Shown here: positions 1-7,327 of the stretch, in pieces
How positions within the stretch are numbered: the stretch's first letter is position 1
How the letters are laid out: each line of letters starts with the position of its first letter
Assembly: GCA_026390015.1 (NCBI GenBank)
Contig: JAPLGS010000090.1
Span: forward strand, 1 to 40,059
Length of the DNA stretch: 40,059 nucleotides
Direction of reading: 5' to 3'
DNA from: Chloroflexota bacterium
GTDB lineage: Bacteria; Chloroflexota; Anaerolineae; Anaerolineales; Villigracilaceae
Program-made: the position numbers and the translations under genes
The notes under the pieces: generated by a model
The model's database searches: none
What the model was told of the DNA's origin: nothing
Seen by the model: the letters and a program-made list of their open reading frames with translations, nothing else

Positions 1-123
1 AATTTACTTAAGCAAGACAAAACTAGCAAGCGCAGTATCAAAACCAAACGTATGCAGGCTGCTTGGGATAATGCCTATTTGCTCCAAGTACTTTCAGGTT
101 TTTCTAAACTTGTCCAGACGTAA
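1..123 (+). CDS. 3' end of a host gene, hypothetical
   Basis: The first 40 codons of the window are open in frame 1 and end in TAA at 121-123. The peptide is basic, then amphipathic, and ends in KLVQT. It lies outside the phage, upstream of the tRNA promoter, so it is the end of a chromosomal gene whose start is off the window. I do not recognise a family. The frame could be fortuitous because only 40 codons are visible. Confidence 0.45.
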   Translation, partial: NLLKQDKTSKRSIKTKRMQAAWDNAYLLQVLSGFSKLVQT

Positions 124-157
124 GATGCGTTCGCCCTGCAAGGTGCCCGTTTTTTCG

Positions 158-185
158 TTGACACTCATTTTCTTTGGTGTATAAT
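158..185 (+). promoter_or_regulatory. sigma70-type promoter of tRNA-Lys
   Basis: A perfect TTGACA (158-163) and a perfect TATAAT (180-185) are 16 bp apart. The predicted start is near 192, about 30 nt before the mature tRNA 5' end at 222. Because the tRNA terminator was displaced to the far end of the phage by integration, transcription from here may continue into the integrase gene. Confidence 0.85.
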
Positions 186-221
186 ATCGTCCGCGAATAA
201 AGCCGTGCAAATTCTAAAAGC

Positions 222-296
222 GGCCCCGTAGCTCAATGGCAGAGCAGTTGCCTCTTAAGCAATTTGTTGACGGTTCGAGCCCGCCCGGGGTCACCA
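222..296 (+). tRNA. tRNA-Lys (anticodon CTT), phage integration site
   Basis: A cloverleaf can be drawn by eye. The acceptor stem is GGCCCCG/CGGGGTC with one G-U pair. The D arm is GCTC/GAGC. The anticodon stem is GTTGC/GCAAT with loop CTCTTAA, which gives anticodon CTT and reads the lysine codon AAG. The T arm has loop TTCGAGC and one A-C mismatch in its stem, and CCA is encoded. From position 235 onward the sequence is the phage-supplied copy of the att core. Integration therefore rebuilds a full tRNA gene at the left end while the original 3' part is left at 38212-38273. Confidence 0.93.
235..296 (+). repeat. att core, left copy
   Basis: These 62 bp run from the tRNA D-loop through the encoded CCA and are identical to 38212-38273. 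The repeats differ immediately on both sides (C versus T before, T versus A after), so they are the crossover core of site-specific integration. Strand exchange probably happens at the anticodon stem-loop (about 248-264), as is usual for tRNA-targeting tyrosine recombinases. That last point is family knowledge, not visible here. Confidence 0.93.
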
Positions 297-365
297 TGTA
301 GCAAGATGCCTACTCAGTAGGGGAGAAGCAACAGGTCGGATGATTGGAAAAAGGATAACTTTCCA

Positions 366-1307
366 ATGACATCTGACCTGTTACTAAAACAAGCAATGCA
401 AGGCTTTTACCTGGCGCGTCGTGCGGATGGATATAGTCCAGACACGATCCGTCAATACGATTGGGCACTATCACGATGGGCAACATTCACGGGGGATAAA
501 CCGATCAATGCAATCACGATTGATGACGCGCGCAAATTTATTGTCTACCTACAAACTGACTACGGTAATTTGTCGCCTGTAAGTATCTTCCACGGGTGGA
601 AAGCGATACGCGCGTTTTATAAATGGCTGGATACTGAGGGACTGGCGCCCAACGTCATGGTCAATCTAAAAAAGCCGCCATTCCGCGCGTCTGAAATATC
701 TCCACTATCCAACGCTGACATCGACAAGCTGCTGAAGGCGTCAACAACGATCAACCACAAAGATGCTAAAAAGGAATATGACCGCAGAGCTCCACACGGA
801 GAACGCAACAGGTTGCTAATATTATTTTTGTTGGATACTGGTTTACGTGTTGGGGAGTTTTGCAGGCTCAACGTTGAGGATCTAAACATGGATACCTGCG
901 AGGTGTCTGTGAAGCCGTTTCAGTCATCCCGTAAAAGCAAGCCGCGGACCGTGTACATCGGGAAACGTGTGCAAAAAGAATTGTGGCGTTACCTACTCAG
1001 TAGGGATAGAACAATCCAAAGAGATCCATTATTTTTATCGGAGCGGGGCAATCGGATGACGGTTGACTCAATAAATCATTTACTGCTTCGGATCGCAGCC
1101 AGGGCAGGGGTCTCCAATGTTCACCCACATATTTTTCGTCATACATTTTCCATTCAATATATCAGAAATGGGGGCGATATTTTTACGCTTCAAAAATTGC
1201 TGGGGCATGCGTCTTTAGAAATGGTTAAGTATTATTTGCACGTCGCCCAGGTGGACATGGAGTCGGCTCATCGTCGAGCCTCGCCTGTGGATAATTGGCG
1301 ATTATAG
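366..1307 (+). CDS. int: tyrosine recombinase (phage integrase)
   Basis: A 313-aa site-specific recombinase of the XerC/D-lambda Int type. It has an N-terminal SAM-like core-binding domain (about residues 5-95) and a C-terminal catalytic domain. Visible catalytic residues are R161 (TGLRVGEF), a likely K192, H255 and R258 (HPHIFRHTF), H281 (LLGHAS) and the nucleophile Y290 (KYYLHV). The start is ATG 366, with AAAGGA about 12 nt upstream. The gene follows the left att core by 70 bp, as expected for the integrase that recombines attP with the tRNA-Lys gene. In the prophage it lies downstream of the tRNA promoter. It ends 6 bp inside the convergent gene at 1302. One TACTCAGTA site lies in the CDS at 994 and one upstream at 311. 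Confidence 0.96.
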   Translation: MTSDLLLKQAMQGFYLARRADGYSPDTIRQYDWALSRWATFTGDKPINAITIDDARKFIVYLQTDYGNLSPVSIFHGWKAIRAFYKWLDTEGLAPNVMVNLKKPPFRASEISPLSNADIDKLLKASTTINHKDAKKEYDRRAPHGERNRLLILFLLDTGLRVGEFCRLNVEDLNMDTCEVSVKPFQSSRKSKPRTVYIGKRVQKELWRYLLSRDRTIQRDPLFLSERGNRMTVDSINHLLLRIAARAGVSNVHPHIFRHTFSIQYIRNGGDIFTLQKLLGHASLEMVKYYLHVAQVDMESAHRRASPVDNWRL

Positions 1308-2114
1308 TGCTGGTACGACTGGCTTGGTTGTTAGCTTCCAGTTTGGGTTTTGGATCCACTCGCCTGGTCGCCTTACTAATCGTAGGGGGATCTCGCCCGC
1401 ATCGGTACGGCCATACACGCTTGCGCCTTCCAGCCTGTAACTGGTGACTGTGCCTTGTGCCAGCGTAAACGGCAGAGGGGGAAACATCTCAACGTCTTTT
1501 TTATGCGTCCATAATTCTGGCTGTTGCTTCATGACGGCTGTGTATGCGTCCAGTTCGTTGCCGACGTTCCGCAGGTCGCCAGCGACATTCCGCATCTGCG
1601 CCTTCCAGAATAGGTGCGGCTCGTGAAACCAGTTGTTGATCGCTGGGTTGAGCGCCCGCGCTGTCGCTGATTGCGTTGTCCTCGCCCTGATCTGCACATG
1701 CGTATCAGTCTCGGATACCATCTCAAAAAAGTTACAGGGCAAGATCAAACATTCAAATCGTATAGGATCTGTTGCCTCTGTCCCGCCTGTCACGCCATCC
1801 AGCCAGTGAGGGAGATTAGTCATCATGCAGTATGGCTTGAATATCCAGTTATGCGCCGCGGGCGATTGGAGTAACTTAAAATAGTTGTACCAGGCCAGCG
1901 GTACGATCATCGTGTGCCCTTTATTAGTTCCCAGCGGATGATCCATTGCCGCGTTTGTGGCAGGGTCGAATGCCATCTGTGTTGATGTAACTACTGGTAA
2001 TCGGATGATGCCGTATCTGGCTACGTAAGTCGGCGCAGGCGCGTCTACCTGCACGCTGCCGTCGCTGTAAATGCGGATATTACTGAGGCGTAACAATGAT
2101 ACTCCCGTCACCAT
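1302..2114 (-). CDS. hypothetical protein, last gene of the tail region
   Basis: I do not recognise a family. About 270 aa, rich in aromatic residues, with no signal peptide or membrane segment. It is the final gene of the leftward late operon and overlaps the end of integrase tail to tail. The open frame reaches 2162 only with a TTG start. The ATG at 2112-2114 has no clear Shine-Dalgarno sequence, whereas a TTG at 2094-2096 has GGGAG five bases upstream, so the start is uncertain. Near the start it carries NIRIYSDGSVQV, resembling the end of the upstream SH3-like protein (NIITVHGDGSIIV). Position suggests a tail-associated or host-interaction protein. Lysis function cannot be excluded, but no lytic-enzyme motif is visible. 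Confidence 0.7.
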   Translation of the reverse strand: MVTGVSLLRLSNIRIYSDGSVQVDAPAPTYVARYGIIRLPVVTSTQMAFDPATNAAMDHPLGTNKGHTMIVPLAWYNYFKLLQSPAAHNWIFKPYCMMTNLPHWLDGVTGGTEATDPIRFECLILPCNFFEMVSETDTHVQIRARTTQSATARALNPAINNWFHEPHLFWKAQMRNVAGDLRNVGNELDAYTAVMKQQPELWTHKKDVEMFPPLPFTLAQGTVTSYRLEGASVYGRTDAGEIPLRLVRRPGEWIQNPNWKLTTKPVVPAL

Positions 2115-2376
2115 GTACGGTGATAATGTTCGTGACGATCCTACCTGAAGAAGGTGGATCAACGGGCGGGGGCGTGGTTGTACTTTTTACAAACACTGCT
2201 ATCACGCTGCCCTTCATGACATTCACATAACCACCTTGTGTTCTGGTCAGCCAGTTACCGTTTTGCGCGGTGACGTCAAACACAATGCCAGCGCTAATCG
2301 TGCTAATCTGCCTGCCGCTTGCGTTAGGAGTGTCGAATACTTTTACCTGTAAAACTGTTGTGCCTGTGATCATCAT
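2080..2376 (-). CDS. SH3b-like small tail-associated protein
   Basis: A 98-aa protein. Residues 1-65 look like a bacterial SH3 (SH3b) fold: VKVFDTPN, ISAGIVFDV, NGNWLTRTQGGYVNV. A proline-rich linker (TTTPPPVDPPSSG) and a short strand with DGS follow. SH3b domains usually bind cell-wall peptides or mediate protein contacts, so this may be a cell-surface or wall-binding module of the tail or of lysis. It overlaps the next gene by 17-35 bp depending on that gene's start. The end of this protein and the start of the next share an N-I-x4-DGS-x2-V pattern, which suggests a small duplication. Confidence 0.6.
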   Translation of the reverse strand: MMITGTTVLQVKVFDTPNASGRQISTISAGIVFDVTAQNGNWLTRTQGGYVNVMKGSVIAVFVKSTTTPPPVDPPSSGRIVTNIITVHGDGSIIVTPQ

Positions 2377-2408
2377 TACTCCTTGGGGCTATAATGTTGG
2401 CGCTACTC

Positions 2409-3017
2409 CTATGTAGTCGAACCAAGTTTATTTTTTTCATAATGCAATCCAACAATGTGTAAAAATGCACTGCCTGTAAATGTGTCAGTTGGATCATTTC
2501 CTAAACGATAAATCCTAAAATCTAAAGATGCTCCTGCGGTTATGCCAGTTCCACTAATTGTCGCCAGTGTTTTATATTGGTGAGTTCTAACAACTCCACT
2601 ACCCGCCGCTAATACCGTCACTGTTGTGGGGGCGCCCCATACACCCAGCATATTACAAATGGAGTAATCTATTGCCCATAAACAATTCCCTGTATTCGTG
2701 GTAGACGATGACCAATGGATATGGAATTCAAAATCAGATCCATCCTTATAATCGTGCAATATCTCGAAACTTCCCTGCAAGTCAGTAGTAGCGCTATTTA
2801 TAAATTCGGGTGCGTAAAGCGTGCCGTTATACGGCGTCCACGTTGGTGGAGTTGCGCCAGCCCGCAGTGTATGCGCCGAGATAGATAAATCATCACGAAC
2901 GGTTGCTGTTCCGACAAGCTGTAAACGGCCTTCTGCGTCAATTAGAACATGATTAGCCAACGACCCAAATCTATACGGCGCGGAAATATCTTGGGGCAAT
3001 ACTTGTTGTCTTGTCAT
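2409..3017 (-). CDS. putative tail fibre / receptor-binding beta-sandwich protein
   Basis: A 202-aa protein without a recognised catalytic motif. The sequence is beta-rich, with alternating hydrophobic strands such as FEFHIHWSSST, LDFRIYRLG and AFLHIVGLHYEKN. This is typical of small phage tail-fibre or knob domains with a jelly-roll-like fold. Its stop/start arrangement with the 131-aa upstream gene (TAATG at 3015-3019) implies translational coupling. Position in the distal tail cluster supports a structural role; the exact role is inference. Confidence 0.6.
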   Translation of the reverse strand: MTRQQVLPQDISAPYRFGSLANHVLIDAEGRLQLVGTATVRDDLSISAHTLRAGATPPTWTPYNGTLYAPEFINSATTDLQGSFEILHDYKDGSDFEFHIHWSSSTTNTGNCLWAIDYSICNMLGVWGAPTTVTVLAAGSGVVRTHQYKTLATISGTGITAGASLDFRIYRLGNDPTDTFTGSAFLHIVGLHYEKNKLGSTT

Positions 3018-3412
3018 TAATAATCTCCACCTTCCGCAACAACATTATGGTTCTCAGCCTTCTCTGTGCTTGCTCTGAGGGAATATCCAGTTGGAAGTAC
3101 TAAAGCCGACTCTCCAAAAAGTTCAATAACATATTCCCAAGCAGGAACGGTTGCGGACACTGTGATAGCCACGTTCGTTATTTCACGCCATAAGAAATAA
3201 GCCGCACCTGTATAGATATATAACCGAATAGTTCCGGCAGTCGTAGTAACGGTTGCCTTCAAATTAATTCTGTGTATTCTAGTGCCATTCGCTCCTGCGG
3301 TTAGTACTGTACCAATAGTTCCAGTTCCGTCTCGATTAGCATTAGCCGTCGCAATAGCTACGCACGCAGTTACGGGGGTAAGAGTGAAAATCGGTGATGT
3401 GTTTGCGGCCAT
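3017..3412 (-). CDS. small beta-rich tail-associated protein
   Basis: A 131-aa protein rich in Thr, Ala and Val. It has an N-terminal segment of small residues and a C-terminal stretch (PTGYSLRASTEKAENHNVVAEGGDY) of a kind seen in many phage tail-fibre accessory proteins. No catalytic residues are evident. It sits between the two jelly-roll paralogues and the 202-aa fibre candidate and is coupled to the latter by a TAATG junction. A structural role in the host-recognition apparatus is inferred from context only. Confidence 0.6.
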   Translation of the reverse strand: MAANTSPIFTLTPVTACVAIATANANRDGTGTIGTVLTAGANGTRIHRINLKATVTTTAGTIRLYIYTGAAYFLWREITNVAITVSATVPAWEYVIELFGESALVLPTGYSLRASTEKAENHNVVAEGGDY

Positions 3413-3421
3413 TTAATGCTC

Positions 3422-4087
3422 CTATGAAACTCGTCTGAACCAAGAATACGACACGTCTAAACTCGGCCCGTTATGCCACGACCCAACACCAAAATGAGTC
3501 GGGACTCCTGCTAGGTAGGTTGCTTGTGCCGTAGATGATATTGAATAAAAATTAAATCCGTCTGCGCTATGCTTGAATATAAAGTTAGTTCCATCGTACT
3601 CAAGTTCTAGGTAAAACTTATTTTTCATGTACCACTGATTTAAGCCTACCTCAACTGTCCAACTGATATAACTTGGGCCGTGAAAATGTATGGGTGCAAA
3701 GTATCCCCAAGATGAATGGTGCATCATGCTGTAATGGTCTACCCTTGTAGTGGTAGAACATCTAACAATAAAACCTACACTATCAAAGTTTACTCCGCAA
3801 CTATTGAAATGAGCTAACGTTCGTATCTTCCAGCGATTGCCAGATATAGGCTGTTCAATGCCCTTTACGACTCCGTTAAGTGCGCCTTCGGTTATTCTGT
3901 AACTACCGTTACTAACGGTGTGTATTGGAGTTCCAGCCCCTACTGTCGTCCATTTAGGATGTAAGGCGTTTCCATTAAACTCGTCATCCCACACTGACGG
4001 ATTCGTAGGCGGATTATCAGGATGGCGCAATACCCAATCAGGCAAAACAGCTTTTGCATTGCTAACACCTCTCATTCCAGAATTCAT
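3422..4087 (-). CDS. concanavalin/LamG-like tail protein, paralogue 2
   Basis: A 221-aa protein whose sequence matches the upstream neighbour (4084-4752) over nearly its whole length. Shared blocks include HPDNPPT, WDDEF, KGIEQP, MMHHS-WGYFAP, YLELEYDGTNF, FKHSADG and AGVPTHFGV. The WDDEFNG...LHPKWT opening is characteristic of jelly-roll carbohydrate-binding (concanavalin-like, DUF1349-type) domains. ATG 4087 is preferred over the longer open frame because AGGAG precedes it and it overlaps the upstream stop as ATGA. Probably a glycan-binding component of the tail tip arising from tandem duplication. No hydrolase catalytic residues could be assigned. Confidence 0.72.
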   Translation of the reverse strand: MNSGMRGVSNAKAVLPDWVLRHPDNPPTNPSVWDDEFNGNALHPKWTTVGAGTPIHTVSNGSYRITEGALNGVVKGIEQPISGNRWKIRTLAHFNSCGVNFDSVGFIVRCSTTTRVDHYSMMHHSSWGYFAPIHFHGPSYISWTVEVGLNQWYMKNKFYLELEYDGTNFIFKHSADGFNFYSISSTAQATYLAGVPTHFGVGSWHNGPSLDVSYSWFRRVS

Positions 4088-4752
4088 GCGACTCTCCTGA
4101 AATATTCCCAAGACACATCCATTGGAAGTCCGTAATGATGGGTGCATACTCCAAAGTGGGTTGGGACTCCTGCTAGAAACGATGCCTGAGCGTAGGTGTA
4201 GATAGTGTAGTAATTTACACCGTCCGCACTGTGTCTGAAATTGAAGTTAGTTCCATCGTATTCCAGTTCAAGATACCATTGCATATTCATGTACCACTGA
4301 TTAGCATTTGTTTCACTGGAATAAGTGTCTATTGCTGTTGTGTGAATAATCAGGGGTGCAAAGTATCCCCAAGTTGAATGGTGCATCATCGTATACAAGT
4401 CGTATCTGCCATTTACAGCATTTTTTACTAAAAGACCTATTCCGTTGTAATTCAACGCCGGGCCGTTGAAGAAACATTTCGTTCTTATCTTCCAATTTCC
4501 CGTTGGGCAAGGTTGTTCAATTCCTTTCCCTCGCTCGTTTACAGCCGCTTGCTCTAATCTCAACAGGCTGTTAGATACAGTCCAAATAAGAGTTCCAGAC
4601 CCGACTTTTGTCCATTTGCTATGGAGGCGTTTCCCATCAAACTCATCATCCCAAGCAGATGGCTTTGTAGGTGGATTATCAGGATGATTCAATACCCAAG
4701 CAGGTATATCTTTTTGTGGCGAGCTTGTTCCAAATGTTCCTCTGTTACTCAT
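4084..4752 (-). CDS. concanavalin/LamG-like tail protein, paralogue 1
   Basis: A 222-aa protein and tandem paralogue of the gene at 3422-4087. It carries the same WDDEFDG...LHSKWT entry, the MMHHSTWGYFAP block and the YLELEYDGTNFNF strand pair, ending in FRRVA. It lies directly after the glycine-rich fibre gene and is coupled to its paralogue by an ATGA overlap in which the RBS is embedded in the FRR codons. The likely role is recognition of surface glycans. The two copies have diverged clearly, consistent with duplication followed by specialisation. Confidence 0.72.
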   Translation of the reverse strand: MSNRGTFGTSSPQKDIPAWVLNHPDNPPTKPSAWDDEFDGKRLHSKWTKVGSGTLIWTVSNSLLRLEQAAVNERGKGIEQPCPTGNWKIRTKCFFNGPALNYNGIGLLVKNAVNGRYDLYTMMHHSTWGYFAPLIIHTTAIDTYSSETNANQWYMNMQWYLELEYDGTNFNFRHSADGVNYYTIYTYAQASFLAGVPTHFGVCTHHYGLPMDVSWEYFRRVA

Positions 4753-4759
4753 AAAGCTC

Positions 4760-6370
4760 CTATCGAAAAGTTGCGTTCAAATAAACATTCAATGCGGGCG
4801 AACCTGCCCCACCGCCTGAATGGGAATGTAGAGTCGTAGCCCCACCATCAGTCAAATCTGTAACCTGTGCGGTAGTCAAACCCATCACGCTTGTTGCAGT
4901 AGCTACTCCCAAGTCAGGGGTTACAAGTGAAGGGGAAGTTGAAAATACTAATTTACCACTTCCTGTTTCATCGCTTATTACACCTGCCAGTTGCGCTGAT
5001 GTAGTAGCGGCGAATTGCGATAATGGGTCAGCCTTGAGAGCATCGCCGCTCCCGCCAGCACTCCCAACCACGACAATTAAGTTATCAGTAATTAGAACGC
5101 CAAAGCCTAAAGTAAATCCTAGACCGTCAATGTCAAGTGTTACGTCTGACGGATGTTGCAATACACCATCTATGTAAACTGCAATTGTAGTCGTAGCGTC
5201 TACCAAGTCAAAATGAGTCTCGCCACCTGCGATAATCTGTGCTGTCAGGTCTATGGGCAGTAAAGATAATCCGCCACCGCCGCCACCAGCAATCGTTATG
5301 TCAGTTGCGCCTGTACCAGCGTTATCAGTTGCAGTAACACCTGCGCCTTTGAAATTCAAGTTGGCTCTAGCAGTAAGCGGAGTTCCTTCATCTTGAATAA
5401 CGTGACCACTACTAGCTGAACCCCATACCCAAATCGTGCCGTTATAAAATCCTGATAGTTTTGTATCAGTCGCAAAAGCTCTCATTCCTTCTACGGGAGC
5501 GGCTATTGCTTCAACACCAGCTTTTGTTCCTTTGTACGGAAATTCTGGAAGTGACTGAAAACTTATATCTTCGGTATGTATCTGTCTGCGGGTCGTAGTA
5601 GTAGCAAGATACCTAACAATTACGACACCTGAACCACCTGCTGTCCCGACTTGACTTGATGTACTTCCTCCACCACCGCCGCCTCGATTAGCAGTACCGG
5701 CAGTTCCAACAATTGTTGTTCCCCTATTATTACCATTACCGCCACCGTCTTGACCTAATGATGGATTATTAGGCGCAAGTGAATCTGCTCCACCACCACC
5801 TCCACCATATCCAACGGCTGCACCTGAAATAGAAGATGAGACACCTGCACCACCTTGACTGGCGTACGTTACGCCCCCAAGACTTCCCATACCTCCGCCA
5901 CCACCTGCGCCGTTGTTATTTCCAACTTTGCCGTTATAACCAGTTACTCCATTCGATGTAGCAGTACCCGCCGCGCCCCCACCTGAAAAAGATGCGCCAC
6001 CGCCACCCGAAGAACCAGAGCCACCTGCACCATCAGGATATTGTCCCGCACGCCCACCACCAGTAGCAACTACTGCGCCAAAAGCAGTCGAGCCACCAGA
6101 AGTTCCAGCATTACCCCGACCAGTACTTGCAGTCCCACCTGCACCAATCACGATTGTATAAGTTGTTCCAGCGGTAACTGCAAGAGTGGCAGTTTTGACT
6201 TCGCCGCCTCCGCCGCCTCCGCCGTGATCGCCACCACCAGACCCACCACCACCAACAACTAAATATTCAATAGATCCACTTTCATCAATAAAAATCGAGC
6301 TACTTGCATTGAAGGTGTGGATTCGATATGAGCCACTTACTGTAACAGTTCCACCAATAGCATGTGTCAT
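4760..6370 (-). CDS. glycine-rich tail fibre / adhesin-like protein
   Basis: A 536-aa protein. After a short beta segment (residues 1-35), residues about 36-255 are dominated by runs of Gly with Ser, Ala and Asn, interrupted by hydrophobic strands such as TATLAVTAGTTYTIVIGAGG. This is the pattern of glycine-rich receptor-binding domains that can form polyglycine-II sandwiches. A C-terminal part follows with motifs common in phage fibres (VEGMRAFATDTKLSGFYNG, ARANLNFKGAGVTATDNAGT, THFDLVDATTTIAVYIDG). The C-terminus may trimerise. Host attachment is the likely function; the fold assignment is inference from composition. Confidence 0.78.
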   Translation of the reverse strand: MTHAIGGTVTVSGSYRIHTFNASSSIFIDESGSIEYLVVGGGGSGGGDHGGGGGGGEVKTATLAVTAGTTYTIVIGAGGTASTGRGNAGTSGGSTAFGAVVATGGGRAGQYPDGAGGSGSSGGGGASFSGGGAAGTATSNGVTGYNGKVGNNNGAGGGGGMGSLGGVTYASQGGAGVSSSISGAAVGYGGGGGGADSLAPNNPSLGQDGGGNGNNRGTTIVGTAGTANRGGGGGGSTSSQVGTAGGSGVVIVRYLATTTTRRQIHTEDISFQSLPEFPYKGTKAGVEAIAAPVEGMRAFATDTKLSGFYNGTIWVWGSASSGHVIQDEGTPLTARANLNFKGAGVTATDNAGTGATDITIAGGGGGGLSLLPIDLTAQIIAGGETHFDLVDATTTIAVYIDGVLQHPSDVTLDIDGLGFTLGFGVLITDNLIVVVGSAGGSGDALKADPLSQFAATTSAQLAGVISDETGSGKLVFSTSPSLVTPDLGVATATSVMGLTTAQVTDLTDGGATTLHSHSGGGAGSPALNVYLNATFR

Positions 6371-7327
6371 TTAATATTTATACTCCACTAACAACGAATC
6401 AAATAGTGTAGGCGCATAACTTAAAGTAAACCCTGCGTCATCATCATCCATGTAATAGGATGTCATGTGTTGTCTAACTCCACACCATACTTTAACTTTC
6501 TCGGTTGCTGTGTGAGCGAGCGTGAAGTGAGTAGCCGTTCCCGTAATTTGAGAAGATAAATTTTCAGTTATTTCAGTAGGCCTACCCATTATGCTTGACC
6601 AAAGTGTCATTCCAGCTGATTCTGCATATCCAGACAATCGCAAGTCCATAATGTCCGTATAATTACCAGACTTCAAAATACCTGTCTGCCCTATATACAC
6701 CTTCACGGCAAATAGCGGATATTTTCCAGCAGATGGATTAGGGATATTTTCAGGAACAAGTAATTCCCTGCCACCTACAACTGCTCCTGAATTCAAAGTA
6801 ACCGTTCCAATTTCGTCAACTTCGACCAAAACATATTTCGCACCAGACGTAGGTATTACAGAAGTGAAGTCAATATCTTGGTTGCGGATTTCGTGCCATC
6901 CGTTTACGTAATAAACAAATCCAATGAATGAAACAGACAGACCTGTGGATGGTATTACAAGTCCTGGAAGAAATTGTTCACCGCGCACCCACAAAGTGTC
7001 ATGCTTCGGCCATTGATGAGTCTCGCCTGCGTGATCGGGTACTTCGGGAAATGGCGGATCTATATAAATATCTCGCGCGCGTAAAACTTGTAATACGTTT
7101 GGCCTTTCCACGTCATAACCAACGATCACGGGTAGGCGGTTTACATTTGGCACTCGTGTATTGCGTACAGTTAAAACTTCGCCATTTTGCAATACGACAT
7201 ACACATTCGAGTTTTCATCCGCTTTGACAACGTCCTGCAGGTTGCCCATAAAGGCTGGGACTTGAATATCCTTGCGGGTTTCGATGAGTTTCTTAAATGA
7301 CTTCTTGAGAGTGGGTACTGAGTTCAT
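6371..7327 (-). CDS. baseplate / tail fibre protein
   Basis: A 318-aa protein beginning MNSVPTLKKSFKKL. It has a beta-rich N-terminus (VYVVLQNGEVLTVRN, LPVIVGYD) that could attach to the tail tip, a middle region with YVNGWHEIRNQDIDFTSVIPTSG, and a C-terminus ITGTATHFTLAHTATEKVKVW that resembles part of the following glycine-rich fibre. It overlaps the tail-tip gene by 4 bp (ATGA) and is directly followed by the fibre gene. I infer an adaptor between tail tip and fibres. No enzymatic motif is seen. Confidence 0.68.
   Translation of the reverse strand: MNSVPTLKKSFKKLIETRKDIQVPAFMGNLQDVVKADENSNVYVVLQNGEVLTVRNTRVPNVNRLPVIVGYDVERPNVLQVLRARDIYIDPPFPEVPDHAGETHQWPKHDTLWVRGEQFLPGLVIPSTGLSVSFIGFVYYVNGWHEIRNQDIDFTSVIPTSGAKYVLVEVDEIGTVTLNSGAVVGGRELLVPENIPNPSAGKYPLFAVKVYIGQTGILKSGNYTDIMDLRLSGYAESAGMTLWSSIMGRPTEITENLSSQITGTATHFTLAHTATEKVKVWCGVRQHMTSYYMDDDDAGFTLSYAPTLFDSLLVEYKY

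Noticed and set aside
2080-2162. Programmed frameshift between the SH3b protein and the following gene
   Set aside because: No slippery heptamer or stem is visible and an SD-preceded TTG gives a normal start for the second gene.
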